Shown here: positions 1 to 5,851 of the stretch, piece after piece
Layout of the letters: every line of letters begins with the position of its first letter
Position numbering within the stretch: position 1 is the stretch's first letter
Source: Actinomycetes bacterium
GTDB lineage: Bacteria > Actinomycetota > Actinomycetes > S36-B12 > GCA-2699445
NCBI GenBank assembly: GCA_022600255.1
Contig: JAHZKU010000117.1
Location: forward strand, 1-6,127
Direction: 5' to 3'
DNA: 6,127 bases
Made by a program: the position numbers and the translations under genes
The notes under the pieces: model-generated
Databases searched by the model: none
What the model was told of the DNA's origin: nothing
The model's input: the letters and a program-made list of their open reading frames with translations, nothing else

Positions 1-429
1 CACAGCAATGACCTGCCCAAGCGCGGTGAAATCGACCCCGTCGGTAATGGTCATTGAGGCGAGCATGTCCGCCTGATTGGTCTGCCCAGCGGCCCGTAGC
101 TGTGCAATGGCTTCGTCCTGGGTTGTGCCCGCCGGCAGCTCCTGCCCGACCACACCCGCGAAGATGATGTTCGTGGCGTGGCCGAGGAGTTTGGGGCCCA
201 ATACGGCAAACAGCACACTACACGCGGCCAGGAAGAACACCAGCGTGATGACCAGTCGGTCGGGCCGCAGCAACCCCAGAAGTCGGACAAATGTGCCTTT
301 GAAGTCTCGTACCTTCTCTGCGGGCAAGGTCATGCCCAGGCTCCCCGGGCCGCCACCCATCGGGCCTCCTGGCCGACCAGGACCGCCGCCTTGGGGCGGG
401 TTGGGCCGGTTCGCTGAGGTAAGGCTCAT
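1..429 (-). CDS. ABC exporter half-transporter, second subunit (N-terminal 143 residues; runs off left edge)
   Basis: This is the start of a TMD-NBD half-transporter, probably the canonical partner of the upstream ABC gene in a heterodimeric exporter. Only 143 codons are present and the frame is still open at base 1. Residues 8-34 form a Gly/Pro-rich leader (GPGRPGGPMGGGPG). A basic amphipathic stretch follows (VRDFKGTFVRLLGLLRPDR, about 40-58), then the first membrane helix at about 59-79 and the family-typical GPKLLGHATNIIFAG segment. Residues 92-140 look like a long extracytoplasmic loop before TM2. The ATPase domain lies outside the window, so catalytic residues cannot be checked. The ATG overlaps the upstream stop as ATGA, and a GAGG Shine-Dalgarno (minus strand, 437-440) sits 7 bases before it. 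That supports this start and translational coupling. The family assignment rests on N-terminal resemblance and gene context; the substrate is unknown. Confidence 0.88.
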   Translation of the reverse strand, partial: MSLTSANRPNPPQGGGPGRPGGPMGGGPGSLGMTLPAEKVRDFKGTFVRLLGLLRPDRLVITLVFFLAACSVLFAVLGPKLLGHATNIIFAGVVGQELPAGTTQDEAIAQLRAAGQTNQADMLASMTITDGVDFTALGQVIAV

Positions 430-440
430 TGGGCAGCCTC
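426..440 (-). promoter_or_regulatory. Ribosome binding site and ATGA coupling site between the two ABC genes
   Basis: Read on the minus strand, GAGG (440-437) is followed by 7 bases and then ATGA (429-426). The ATGA contains both the downstream start and the upstream TGA stop. Such 4-base overlaps usually couple translation and keep subunit amounts matched, which fits an obligate heterodimer. Confidence 0.7.
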
Positions 441-2159
441 GGTCAGCTGGGACGAAACGATCTCGGCATACGTCTCGCACCGCTCAAGGAGTGCGGCATG
501 GGTTCCGATGCCGACGACTCTTCCCCGTTCCAAGACCACGATCTGATCCGCAGTCAGAATGGTGCTGATTCGTTGGGCAACGATAATCACGGTTGCGCTC
601 GCTGCGTCGCGCTGGAGGGTGTGCCGCAATCTGGCGTCGGTGGCATAGTCCAGCGCCGAGAAACTGTCATCGAACACGTAAATGGCGGGGTCGCGCACCA
701 CCGCCCGGGCGATCGCGAGCCGCTGGCGCTGGCCTCCGCTGAAATTGGCCCCGCCTTGATCGACCGGTGCGGCCAATCCCTCGGGCAAGGCCCGAACAAA
801 ATCGGCGGCTTGGGCGGTCTCTAAGGCCCGCCAAAGTTGTTCGTCAGTGGCGCCCGGGCGCCCAAAGCGCAGATTGCTGGCGATGTCGCCGCTGAATAGG
901 AAGGACTTTTGAGGGACAAATCCCAGCGCGTTCCAGACCGTTGCTTGGTCTTGCTCTCGGACATCCACGCCGTTCACCCGAACCGAGCCAGCCGTGGCAT
1001 CGAACAGCCGGGGGATCAGGTTGACCAAAGTGGTCTTGCCCGAACCAGTCCCCCCTACGATTGCGGTGGTTTGGCCTGGTATACAAGTGAGATTGAGATC
1101 GCACAGCACGGGCGCTTCTGCCCCGGGATAGCGGAACTCCACTGAACGTAGTTCAACTTGACCCACCTCGCTGGGTGGGTTTGGTTTGGTCACCGCCGGA
1201 TCAATGATGGCTGGAACCGTGTCCAGTACGGCCTTTATCCGTTCGGCCGAGGCCGCGGCTCGCGGGATCATGATCAGGAGCATCACGGCCATCATGACGC
1301 TGAATAGGATCTGCATGATGTAGGCCAGAAACGCGGTCAGATCACCGATCTGCATGTCGCCATCCCCGACAAGCTGGCCCCCGAACCAGATCACCGCGAC
1401 CGACGACAGGTTGAAGACCAGCATCAGTGAGGGCATCATCAAGGCAAAAAGCCGGGTCACGGACAGGGTGACCCCGGTCAGATCGGCGTTGACATCAGCA
1501 AAGCGGCGTTCTTCTTGTTCGGTCTTCACGAACGCACGGATGACGCGGATGCCGGTCAGATTCTCGCGCAGCACGCCGTTGATGCCGTCGATTTTGACTT
1601 GCATGGACCGAAACAGTGGCACGGCGCGACGCAGGATGAGACCGATCACGATGGCCATGATTGGGATGATCACGAACAGCAGCGCCGAGAGTTGCACGTT
1701 CATGCGCAGTGCCATAAACACCCCGCCGAATGCCATCAACGGGGCCGAGATCATCATGGTTTGCCCGGTCAGCACCAGCATTTGTACTTGTTGCACGTCG
1801 TTGGTGTTGCGCGTGATTAGAGAGGGCGCACCAAACGTGTTCATCTCCGCTAACGAGAATCCTTGCACGTTATGAAAGAGATCATGGCGCACATCGCGGC
1901 CGAATCCCATCGCGGTCCGCGCGGCTAGATAGGTGGCGGCGATCGACACCAAGCCCACCAGAATCGAAATGGCTAGCATAACGACGCCGGTAGAAATGAT
2001 GAGGTTGATGTCGCCGGGAACAACACCGTTGTTGATGATGTCGGCGTTCAACACCGGCAGATAGAGGGTCCCGATCGCCTGCGCCAACAGTAGGAGAACG
2101 ACAGCGGCTAAGGCACCGCGATACGGGCCTAGGTATGAGCGGATCAGCGTGAGCGTCAT
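426..2159 (-). CDS. ABC exporter half-transporter with degenerate ATP site (heterodimeric multidrug/lipid-exporter type)
   Basis: This 577-residue half-transporter is the usual length for a type IV TMD-NBD exporter. About six membrane helices lie in residues 1-300 (roughly 16-37, 53-76, 130-152, 155-175, 240-262, 275-297), and the ATPase domain spans about 335-577. Walker A is GGTGSGKT (369-376), the Q-loop glutamine is Q417 and the signature is FSGGQ (473-477). Walker B is IYVFD ending at D497, and the D-loop is SALD (501-504). Two catalytic positions are altered: the residue after Walker B is D498 rather than Glu, and the switch-loop histidine is replaced by Q529 (VAQRIST). This Asp/Gln pair is the known hallmark of the degenerate subunit in heterodimeric exporters such as TM287/288, BmrCD and LmrCD. 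The start is supported by AGGA (minus, 2172-2169) 9 bases upstream. It lies 64 bases downstream of the DUF3043 gene on the same strand, so co-transcription is possible. The substrate cannot be read from sequence. Confidence 0.95.
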   Translation of the reverse strand: MTLTLIRSYLGPYRGALAAVVLLLLAQAIGTLYLPVLNADIINNGVVPGDINLIISTGVVMLAISILVGLVSIAATYLAARTAMGFGRDVRHDLFHNVQGFSLAEMNTFGAPSLITRNTNDVQQVQMLVLTGQTMMISAPLMAFGGVFMALRMNVQLSALLFVIIPIMAIVIGLILRRAVPLFRSMQVKIDGINGVLRENLTGIRVIRAFVKTEQEERRFADVNADLTGVTLSVTRLFALMMPSLMLVFNLSSVAVIWFGGQLVGDGDMQIGDLTAFLAYIMQILFSVMMAVMLLIMIPRAAASAERIKAVLDTVPAIIDPAVTKPNPPSEVGQVELRSVEFRYPGAEAPVLCDLNLTCIPGQTTAIVGGTGSGKTTLVNLIPRLFDATAGSVRVNGVDVREQDQATVWNALGFVPQKSFLFSGDIASNLRFGRPGATDEQLWRALETAQAADFVRALPEGLAAPVDQGGANFSGGQRQRLAIARAVVRDPAIYVFDDSFSALDYATDARLRHTLQRDAASATVIIVAQRISTILTADQIVVLERGRVVGIGTHAALLERCETYAEIVSSQLTEAAQ

Positions 2160-2168
2160 CGCGCGGCA

Positions 2169-2172
2169 TCCT
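2169..2172 (-). promoter_or_regulatory. Probable ribosome binding site of the degenerate ABC half-transporter
   Basis: AGGA on the minus strand lies 9 bases before the ATG at 2159. The 64-base gap it sits in (2160-2223) shows no terminator-like hairpin with a T-run and no clear promoter. This is compatible with read-through from the DUF3043 gene. Confidence 0.45.
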
Positions 2173-2223
2173 GGTCGGGGGCTACCGCATCAGGCACGGC
2201 CGGTTGGGGCGGGATTGTCGTCT

Positions 2224-2853
2224 CTAGCTCTTGGGCTGCACCGGGGCGCCGCCGGGCCGGACGCGGGGCGGGGGAATTCGCAGTTTGCGGATTTGTAGCT
2301 GCCGCAGGGTTGCGTACGGCAGGCAGCCTTTCCGGTCCGCCTTCTCGGGCCACTGTTCCTTCAGCCCCCGGTTAAGGCGAACCAGAATCCAGACAACCTC
2401 GAGGACGACAGCGCCGGTCACGATAAACCAGATCAGCGAGATGACGCCCTGTGCCTGTCCGCCGACGAAGCCTGCCACCAGAATGCCGACGGCGACAAAG
2501 ACGAAGAACTCAGCAAGGCGGCGGCGCTTGTCGATGAAGTCGCGGGTAAAGGCTTTCGCCGGGCCCTGATCGCGCGGCGGCAGGAAGCGTTCATCCCCAG
2601 CCATCAGGCCAGCACGCGCCTCAGCGCGGGATTCGCGTTCGCGCTGTTTCATGGCCTTCTTTGCTGCCTTCGGGTCGGCCGGTACCTTCAGGGCCTGTTT
2701 GCGCGTTTGTTCTGCATCTTTGCGAGACGGGGTTGGCCGCCCCTTGGGTTGTTGCGCGGCTGCACTGGGCTGCTCGGAGCTAGCCTGCTCATCGGCGGCA
2801 CTGGCAGTGACCTCTGCGGCGGATTCTTGCGAACTGGAACGACGACCAAACAC
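2224..2853 (-). CDS. DUF3043 family two-helix membrane protein
   Basis: This belongs to the actinobacterial DUF3043 family, whose function is unknown. With the GTG start at 2853 it has 209 residues. The order is VFGRRSSS at the N-terminus, a low-complexity Ala/Ser/Gln/Glu region (to about 35), the conserved GRPTPSRKDAE (38-48), a Lys/Arg/Ala-rich segment, GDERFLPPRDQGP (86-98) and RDFIDKRRR (104-112). Two membrane helices follow at about 114-132 and 137-159, then a basic C-terminal tail with LRIPPPRVRPG. I chose GTG because, as I recall, homologues begin with M/VF(G)RR directly. An in-frame ATG at 2943 would add 30 residues with no motif I recognise. Neither start has a strong Shine-Dalgarno. 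The gene is divergent from pspA, an arrangement I recall from other actinomycetes, hinting at a link to envelope homeostasis. That link is inference only. Confidence 0.88.
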   Translation of the reverse strand: MFGRRSSSQESAAEVTASAADEQASSEQPSAAAQQPKGRPTPSRKDAEQTRKQALKVPADPKAAKKAMKQRERESRAEARAGLMAGDERFLPPRDQGPAKAFTRDFIDKRRRLAEFFVFVAVGILVAGFVGGQAQGVISLIWFIVTGAVVLEVVWILVRLNRGLKEQWPEKADRKGCLPYATLRQLQIRKLRIPPPRVRPGGAPVQPKS

Positions 2854-3005
2854 TCGCTCAGAGTAACTGGCAAACCCCGGTGAGCGCCAATAGTTCGTCG
2901 ATCGGAAGTCAGATCGTGGCTTCGAGGCGGGCACCGGTGCCATGACTGGGATTCTTCGTTAGGCTGTGGGGAAGGCCGCGGTGTCGAGTTCAGCCTCGGG
3001 CCGCT

Positions 3006-3017
3006 CGGACAGGTCCG
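3006..3017. repeat. Short inverted repeat upstream of pspA
   Basis: CGGAC-AG-GTCCG has two 5-base arms around a 2-base centre. It ends 33 bases before the pspA ATG and 19 bases before its ribosome binding site. It could be a small operator or mRNA leader hairpin, but arms this short arise by chance in GC-rich DNA. Confidence 0.3.
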
Positions 3018-3036
3018 GTCGGGGCACAGGATAGCT

Positions 3037-3044
3037 AAGGAAGG
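3037..3044 (+). promoter_or_regulatory. Strong ribosome binding site of pspA
   Basis: AAGGAAGG lies 6 bases before the ATG at 3051. It is the clearest purine-rich Shine-Dalgarno in the window, fits high expression, and fixes the pspA start. Confidence 0.75.
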
Positions 3045-3050
3045 TCGCAC

Positions 3051-3824
3051 ATGGGGCTGTGGAAGAGATTCACGTTGGTTTTTAAGTCCAAGGCCAACAA
3101 GGCCTTAGACAAGGCGGAGAATCCTGCTGAAACGCTGGACTACTCCTACGAGAAGCAGTTGGAGCTCCTGCAAAAGGTGCGCAGAGGCGTGGCCGATGTT
3201 GCCACTAGTCGCAAGCGCGTTGAGTTGCAGATGCAAGGTTTGCAGCAGCAAAACGACAAGCTCGAAAAGCAGGCCAAGGCCGCGCTTGCCGGTGGTCGGG
3301 AAGATCTGGCACGCGAAGCATTGACGCGGCGCAGCAGCATCACCACGCAGTTGACGGACTTGTCCGCCCAACTTGCCACTTTGCAGGACCAAGAAGAGAA
3401 GATGGTCATCGCCTCAAAGCGACTGCAAACCAAGATCGACTCGTTCCGCACCAAGAAGGAAACGATCAAGGCGCAGTACTCAGCGGCTGAAGCGCAGACC
3501 AAGATCAACGAGGCATTCTCCGGGATCAGTGAGGAGCTGGGCGATGTCGGTATGGCCGTGCAGCGTGCTGAGGAGAAGACCCAGACCATGACGGCCCGGG
3601 CGGGCGCCATTGACGAACTCTTGGCCTCTGGCGCCTTGGACGATGCCACCGGAACCTCAAAGGATGATCTCACCCGGCAACTAGAGGAGATGGCCTCGAC
3701 TTCCGAGGTGGATGACCAACTAGCCGCACTGCGGGCCGAGATTTCAGGTGGTGAGGCACCCGAGTCGATTGAGGCGCCCAGTACCCCCAGTCTGGAAGCG
3801 CCCAAGTCTCCCGACAGCAACTAG
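3051..3824 (+). CDS. pspA: PspA/IM30 (Vipp1) family membrane-stress protein
   Basis: PspA-family proteins bind the inner face of the cytoplasmic membrane through an N-terminal amphipathic helix. They assemble into ESCRT-III-like oligomers that stabilise stressed membranes. Here the N-terminus MGLWKRFTLVFKSKANKAL forms the amphipathic helix. ENPAETLDYSYEKQLELL (23-40) is the family-typical hinge and start of the helical hairpin. A long Lys/Glu/Gln-rich coiled coil covers about 35-185, with shorter helices up to about 231. Residues 26-236 contain no proline, as expected for an all-helical fold. The last 21 residues hold five prolines with three EAP units (235-254) and look disordered. At 257 residues it is longer than E. 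coli PspA (222), mainly because of the tail. The strong Shine-Dalgarno supports the start. pspAA follows after 8 bases, so the two are probably one transcript. No pspF, pspB, pspC or clgR gene is present in the window. Confidence 0.96.
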   Translation: MGLWKRFTLVFKSKANKALDKAENPAETLDYSYEKQLELLQKVRRGVADVATSRKRVELQMQGLQQQNDKLEKQAKAALAGGREDLAREALTRRSSITTQLTDLSAQLATLQDQEEKMVIASKRLQTKIDSFRTKKETIKAQYSAAEAQTKINEAFSGISEELGDVGMAVQRAEEKTQTMTARAGAIDELLASGALDDATGTSKDDLTRQLEEMASTSEVDDQLAALRAEISGGEAPESIEAPSTPSLEAPKSPDSN

Positions 3825-3827
3825 GAG
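3823..3827 (+). promoter_or_regulatory. Ribosome binding site of pspAA overlapping the pspA stop
   Basis: AGGAG is formed partly by the pspA TAG stop and lies 5 bases before the pspAA ATG. Ribosomes ending pspA would sit directly on it, suggesting coupled translation. Confidence 0.7.
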
Positions 3828-3832
3828 CAGCA

Positions 3833-4108
3833 ATGATTGTTCGGATTCAGGGTGAGGGACAGTATCGCCTTGACGATGCAGGAATCGGCGAGTTGAACAA
3901 GCTTGACGAGCAGTTAGAGGCAGCGTTGGCGCTAGATGAGGCTTCGTTCGCAGTGGCCCTAGCAAACATCGAGGGGCGAGTCCGGGAACTTGGCGCGCCC
4001 TTGGGCGATGAGGAGTTGCTGGAATCAGACGTCATTTTGCCGCCCTCCGATGCCACCGCATCCGAGGTGCGTGAGATGTTGTCCGATGATGGGCTGATTC
4101 CCGGCTAA
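3833..4108 (+). CDS. pspAA: PspA-associated protein PspAA
   Basis: This small soluble protein (91 residues) has no signal peptide or membrane helix. It matches the actinobacterial PspAA family found directly after pspA. Recognisable features are the N-terminal MIVRIQGEGQYRL strand-like start, a helix rich in Leu, Glu and Ala (about 17-50, ELNKLDEQLEAAL), GAPLGDEELLESDVILPP (54-71), and the conserved ending REMLSDDGLIPG (80-91). It is strongly acidic. The precise role is unsettled; the family is named from co-occurrence with PspA, so a regulatory or adaptor role in PspA assembly is inference. An AGGAG overlapping the pspA stop fixes the start and implies co-transcription. Its TAA lies one base from the stop of the opposing crotonase gene. 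Confidence 0.92.
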   Translation: MIVRIQGEGQYRLDDAGIGELNKLDEQLEAALALDEASFAVALANIEGRVRELGAPLGDEELLESDVILPPSDATASEVREMLSDDGLIPG

Positions 4109-4113
4109 ATCAG
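4094..4113. terminator. Small hairpin across the convergent stop codons (weak terminator candidate)
   Basis: CTGATT (4094-4099) pairs perfectly with AATCAG (4108-4113) around an 8-base loop that holds part of the pspAA stop. The stem also covers the crotonase TGA. No T-run follows on either strand and only two of six pairs are G-C. Intrinsic termination would therefore be weak at best. It is the only stem I could find at this junction. Confidence 0.25.
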
Positions 4114-4883
4114 GTGCGTCGTTGGCTGAATCTTGTCGCTCCCTCGGCGGCGGCGGCTAACACTTGGGAGCCGCGCCGGACCTCAGCAGAAAGCGCCTCC
4201 TGCTCCGACTCTCCCCACTGCTGTAGTGCGGACATTCGATCCGCGCGCAAACACCCTTGCGGATGTGCGCGTATCGACGCGGCCAAGGCGACGGCCGCAT
4301 CCAGCGCCCCGCCCGGTTCCGCGAGTCGGTCCACCAACCCGATCTCATGGGCCTCGACAGCGCCAACCTCTCGGCCCGTCAAGATCAGGTCCATGGCCCG
4401 CCCCGAGCCGATCAGCCGCGGAAGTCGGAACGTGCCCCCGTCGATCAACGGCACCCCCCACCGACGGCAGAACACCCCCAATACGGCGTCGGAAGCCGCG
4501 ACCCGCAGGTCCGCCCAGATCGCTAGCTCCAAACCACCGGCTACGGCAAACCCTTCAATCGCGGCGATAACCGGCTTGCTGAGGCGCAGTCGCGTGGGGC
4601 CCATCGGCCCTAACGTGTCCCCGATCTCCGCAGAGCGATGCTGGGTGACCTCATTCGGGTCGCCCTGCGCCACGGCCTTCAGATCCGCGCCGGCGCAGAA
4701 TGTGCCATCCGCACCTGTGAGTACGGCGATATGCAGGTCCTTCGTGGTCTCGAAGTCTAAGAAGACCTCATACAGTGCTTGTGCGGCCTCGCGATCGACC
4801 GCGTTGCGGTGCTGCGGCCGGTCGATGGCGATCACACGAATTCCAGCGTCATCGGTTACCCGGACTGGGGCAGTATTGCGCAT
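4110..4883 (-). CDS. Crotonase/enoyl-CoA hydratase family protein, lacking one classical catalytic Glu
   Basis: This 257-residue cytosolic protein has the usual length for a crotonase-fold acyl-CoA enzyme. The first oxyanion-hole segment is FCAGADLK (62-69). The second is IEGFAVAGGLELA (109-121), with glycines 116-117 and E119. By motif alignment to rat mitochondrial enoyl-CoA hydratase, E119 matches Glu144. Glu164 of that enzyme aligns with C139 in GVFCRRWGVPLIDGGT (136-151). A classical two-glutamate hydratase mechanism is therefore doubtful. D148 is a nearby acidic residue that might compensate. A LTGREVGAVEAHEIGLVD segment (168-185) follows as in the family. Other crotonase reactions (isomerase, hydrolase, decarboxylase) remain possible. 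The gene faces pspAA tail to tail and is divergent from htpX. I see no Shine-Dalgarno before its ATG, so a leaderless transcript is plausible. It is the only gene here without an obvious envelope role. Confidence 0.93.
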   Translation of the reverse strand: MRNTAPVRVTDDAGIRVIAIDRPQHRNAVDREAAQALYEVFLDFETTKDLHIAVLTGADGTFCAGADLKAVAQGDPNEVTQHRSAEIGDTLGPMGPTRLRLSKPVIAAIEGFAVAGGLELAIWADLRVAASDAVLGVFCRRWGVPLIDGGTFRLPRLIGSGRAMDLILTGREVGAVEAHEIGLVDRLAEPGGALDAAVALAASIRAHPQGCLRADRMSALQQWGESEQEALSAEVRRGSQVLAAAAEGATRFSQRRT

Positions 4884-4941
4884 CAGTCACGGTATCGCTG
4901 CGTGGTTAGGTCTGCCCAGCCCGGTAGGGCAGAATTGATCC
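4884..4941. promoter_or_regulatory. Divergent promoter region between the crotonase gene and htpX
   Basis: Only 58 bases separate the two start codons, and neither ATG has a purine-rich ribosome binding site. Minus strand: TACCGT (4894-4889) fits the actinobacterial -10 pattern TANNNT and lies 5 bases before the crotonase ATG. A TGGGCA (4918-4913) 18 bases further up matches four of six -35 positions. Plus strand: CAGAAT (4930-4935) lies 6 bases before the htpX ATG, but its -35 is poor. Both spacings suit leaderless transcripts. This is inferred from pattern only. Confidence 0.4.
4911..4933. repeat. Inverted repeat TCTGCCC-N9-GGGCAGA, candidate operator
   Basis: Two perfect 7-base arms (4911-4917 and 4927-4933) flank a 9-base spacer, giving a dyad of about two helical turns. 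It overlaps the proposed -35 of the crotonase promoter and the proposed -10 of htpX. A dimeric regulator bound here could control both genes. No regulator is encoded nearby. It could instead form an RNA hairpin if transcription starts further upstream. Confidence 0.45.
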
Positions 4942-5844
4942 ATGTCGCATTCTCGGTACGCTCCGGATAAGGGCCTGACCCGTCGCATTGTGGTGACCAT
5001 GGGTGGACTGGGCTTGGTCTACATGATCATCGTGGTTCTCTTGATCGCGCTAGGGCTCAGCGCGATCTGGGTCTTGGCGATTGCCGGCGGGTTGCTCTGG
5101 GCCCAGTGGTACTTCTCGGACAGCATGGCGCTGAACGCAATGCGTGCCAAAGAAGTCACGGCCGAACAAGCGCCACAACTGCATGGCGTGGTCGATCGGC
5201 TGTGTGTTCTGGCCGACATGCCTAAACCGAAGGTGTGCATTGCGGACACCGACATCCCGAATGCCTTTGCTACGGGCCGTTCCCCCAACCGATCCGCGGT
5301 CTGCGTCACCACGGGTTTGCTGCGCCGATTGGATCAGAAAGAGTTGGAGGCTGTGATGGCGCACGAACTGTCGCACGTGGCACATCGCGACGTGACGGTG
5401 ATGACCATCGCCTCTTTCGCAGCCATCGTCGCCGGCCTGATGATTCGCACCGCGATGTGGGGTGGCATGATGCGCGACCGTCGGGACAACAACGCCGCCT
5501 TGGTTTTTCTGGCAGTGGTTGTTGTATCGGCCTTGGTCTACGTCATCTCCTATCTGCTCACGTCAGCGCTTTCGCGATACCGAGAATTGGCAGCTGATCG
5601 GGGTGGAGCCCTGCTCACCGGTGACCCGGGTGCCTTGGCCAGTGCGCTGCAGAAGATCAGTGGTGATATTGCGCAGATTCCGACCAAGGACTTGCGGTCC
5701 ATGGATCCGGTTTCAAGCATGTCGTTGATCCCTGCGATCTCAAAGAAGGGCGGGTTCGACATGATGTCGTTGTTCCGGTCGCATCCACCGTTGGAGAAGC
5801 GCCTGGAGAACTTGGCAAAGATTTCGTCCGAACTGGGAACCTGA
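4942..5844 (+). CDS. htpX: HtpX-like membrane zinc metalloprotease (M48B family)
   Basis: HtpX is a cytoplasmic-membrane protease that cuts damaged or misfolded membrane proteins on the cytoplasmic side. This 300-residue protein has two N-terminal membrane helices (about 16-37 and 40-58). These are followed by a conserved region with NAFATGRSPN (107-116) and VCVTTGLL. The zinc site is HELSH (141-145), with H141 and H145 as ligands and E142 as the catalytic base. The third ligand is E215 in SRYRELAADRGGA. Two further helices lie at about 153-171 and 185-209. The C-terminal HPPLEKRLENL (281-291) is typical of M48 proteases. All catalytic residues are intact. The N-terminus SHSRYAPDKGLTRR resembles the HtpX form found beside PspAB in actinobacteria. 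No Shine-Dalgarno precedes the ATG. pspAB follows after 7 bases, so the two are likely co-expressed. Confidence 0.95.
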   Translation: MSHSRYAPDKGLTRRIVVTMGGLGLVYMIIVVLLIALGLSAIWVLAIAGGLLWAQWYFSDSMALNAMRAKEVTAEQAPQLHGVVDRLCVLADMPKPKVCIADTDIPNAFATGRSPNRSAVCVTTGLLRRLDQKELEAVMAHELSHVAHRDVTVMTIASFAAIVAGLMIRTAMWGGMMRDRRDNNAALVFLAVVVVSALVYVISYLLTSALSRYRELAADRGGALLTGDPGALASALQKISGDIAQIPTKDLRSMDPVSSMSLIPAISKKGGFDMMSLFRSHPPLEKRLENLAKISSELGT

Positions 5845-5847
5845 GGA
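5843..5847 (+). promoter_or_regulatory. Ribosome binding site of pspAB
   Basis: GAGGA overlaps the htpX TGA stop and lies 4 bases before the GTG at 5852. It supports that GTG as the start and implies coupling to htpX, like the arrangement between pspA and pspAA. Confidence 0.65.
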
Positions 5848-5851
5848 TCAC

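Larger units (their letters stand above)
2854..3050. promoter_or_regulatory. Divergent intergenic region between the DUF3043 gene and pspA
   Basis: The region is 197 bases if DUF3043 starts at the GTG (2853), or 107 bases if it starts at the ATG (2943). It must hold the pspA promoter and probably that of DUF3043. I found no convincing -35/-10 pair. It contains an imperfect palindrome (3006-3017) and a partial match to a ClgR-type site, CGC-N5-GCG with one poor half, at 2855-2865. Neither is strong enough to name a regulator. Confidence 0.5.

Noticed and set aside
77..568. Plus-strand reading frame of 163 codons across the ABC gene junction
   Set aside because: It crosses the overlap of two well-supported minus-strand genes, and its Pro/Gly/Arg-rich product shows no motif.
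1354..1875. Plus-strand reading frame of 173 codons within the ABC gene
   Set aside because: It is opposite the transmembrane part of a clear ABC exporter and has shadow-like composition without domains.
2960..2965. TAGGCT as a -10 element for pspA
   Set aside because: It fits TANNNT, but no -35-like hexamer lies at 16-18 bases upstream and the start would be far from the gene. It is no better than chance.
2688..3050. Minus-strand frame of 120 codons starting directly before pspA
   Set aside because: It overlaps the DUF3043 gene in another frame, lacks motifs, and would occupy the only space for a pspA promoter.
3146..3820. Long minus-strand reading frame (224 codons) opposite pspA
   Set aside because: The sense strand encodes an unmistakable PspA. 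The opposite frame is Ser/Ala/Cys-rich without motifs and arises from the codon bias of pspA.
4092..4132. Near-repeat GGCTGATTC / GGCTGAATC flanking the convergent junction
   Set aside because: It is only 9 bases long with one mismatch, and both copies lie in or at the ends of coding sequence. Chance is enough to explain it.
4144..4156. GGCGGCGGCGGC run as a repeat element
   Set aside because: It encodes an alanine run near the crotonase C-terminus (LAAAAEGA) and is explained by codon choice.
4114..4938. Plus-strand reading frame (274 codons) opposite the whole crotonase gene
   Set aside because: It is rich in Ser, Ala, Arg and Pro with no recognisable domain, and it mirrors the third-base GC bias of the crotonase. 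It is a shadow, even if the region may be transcribed antisense.
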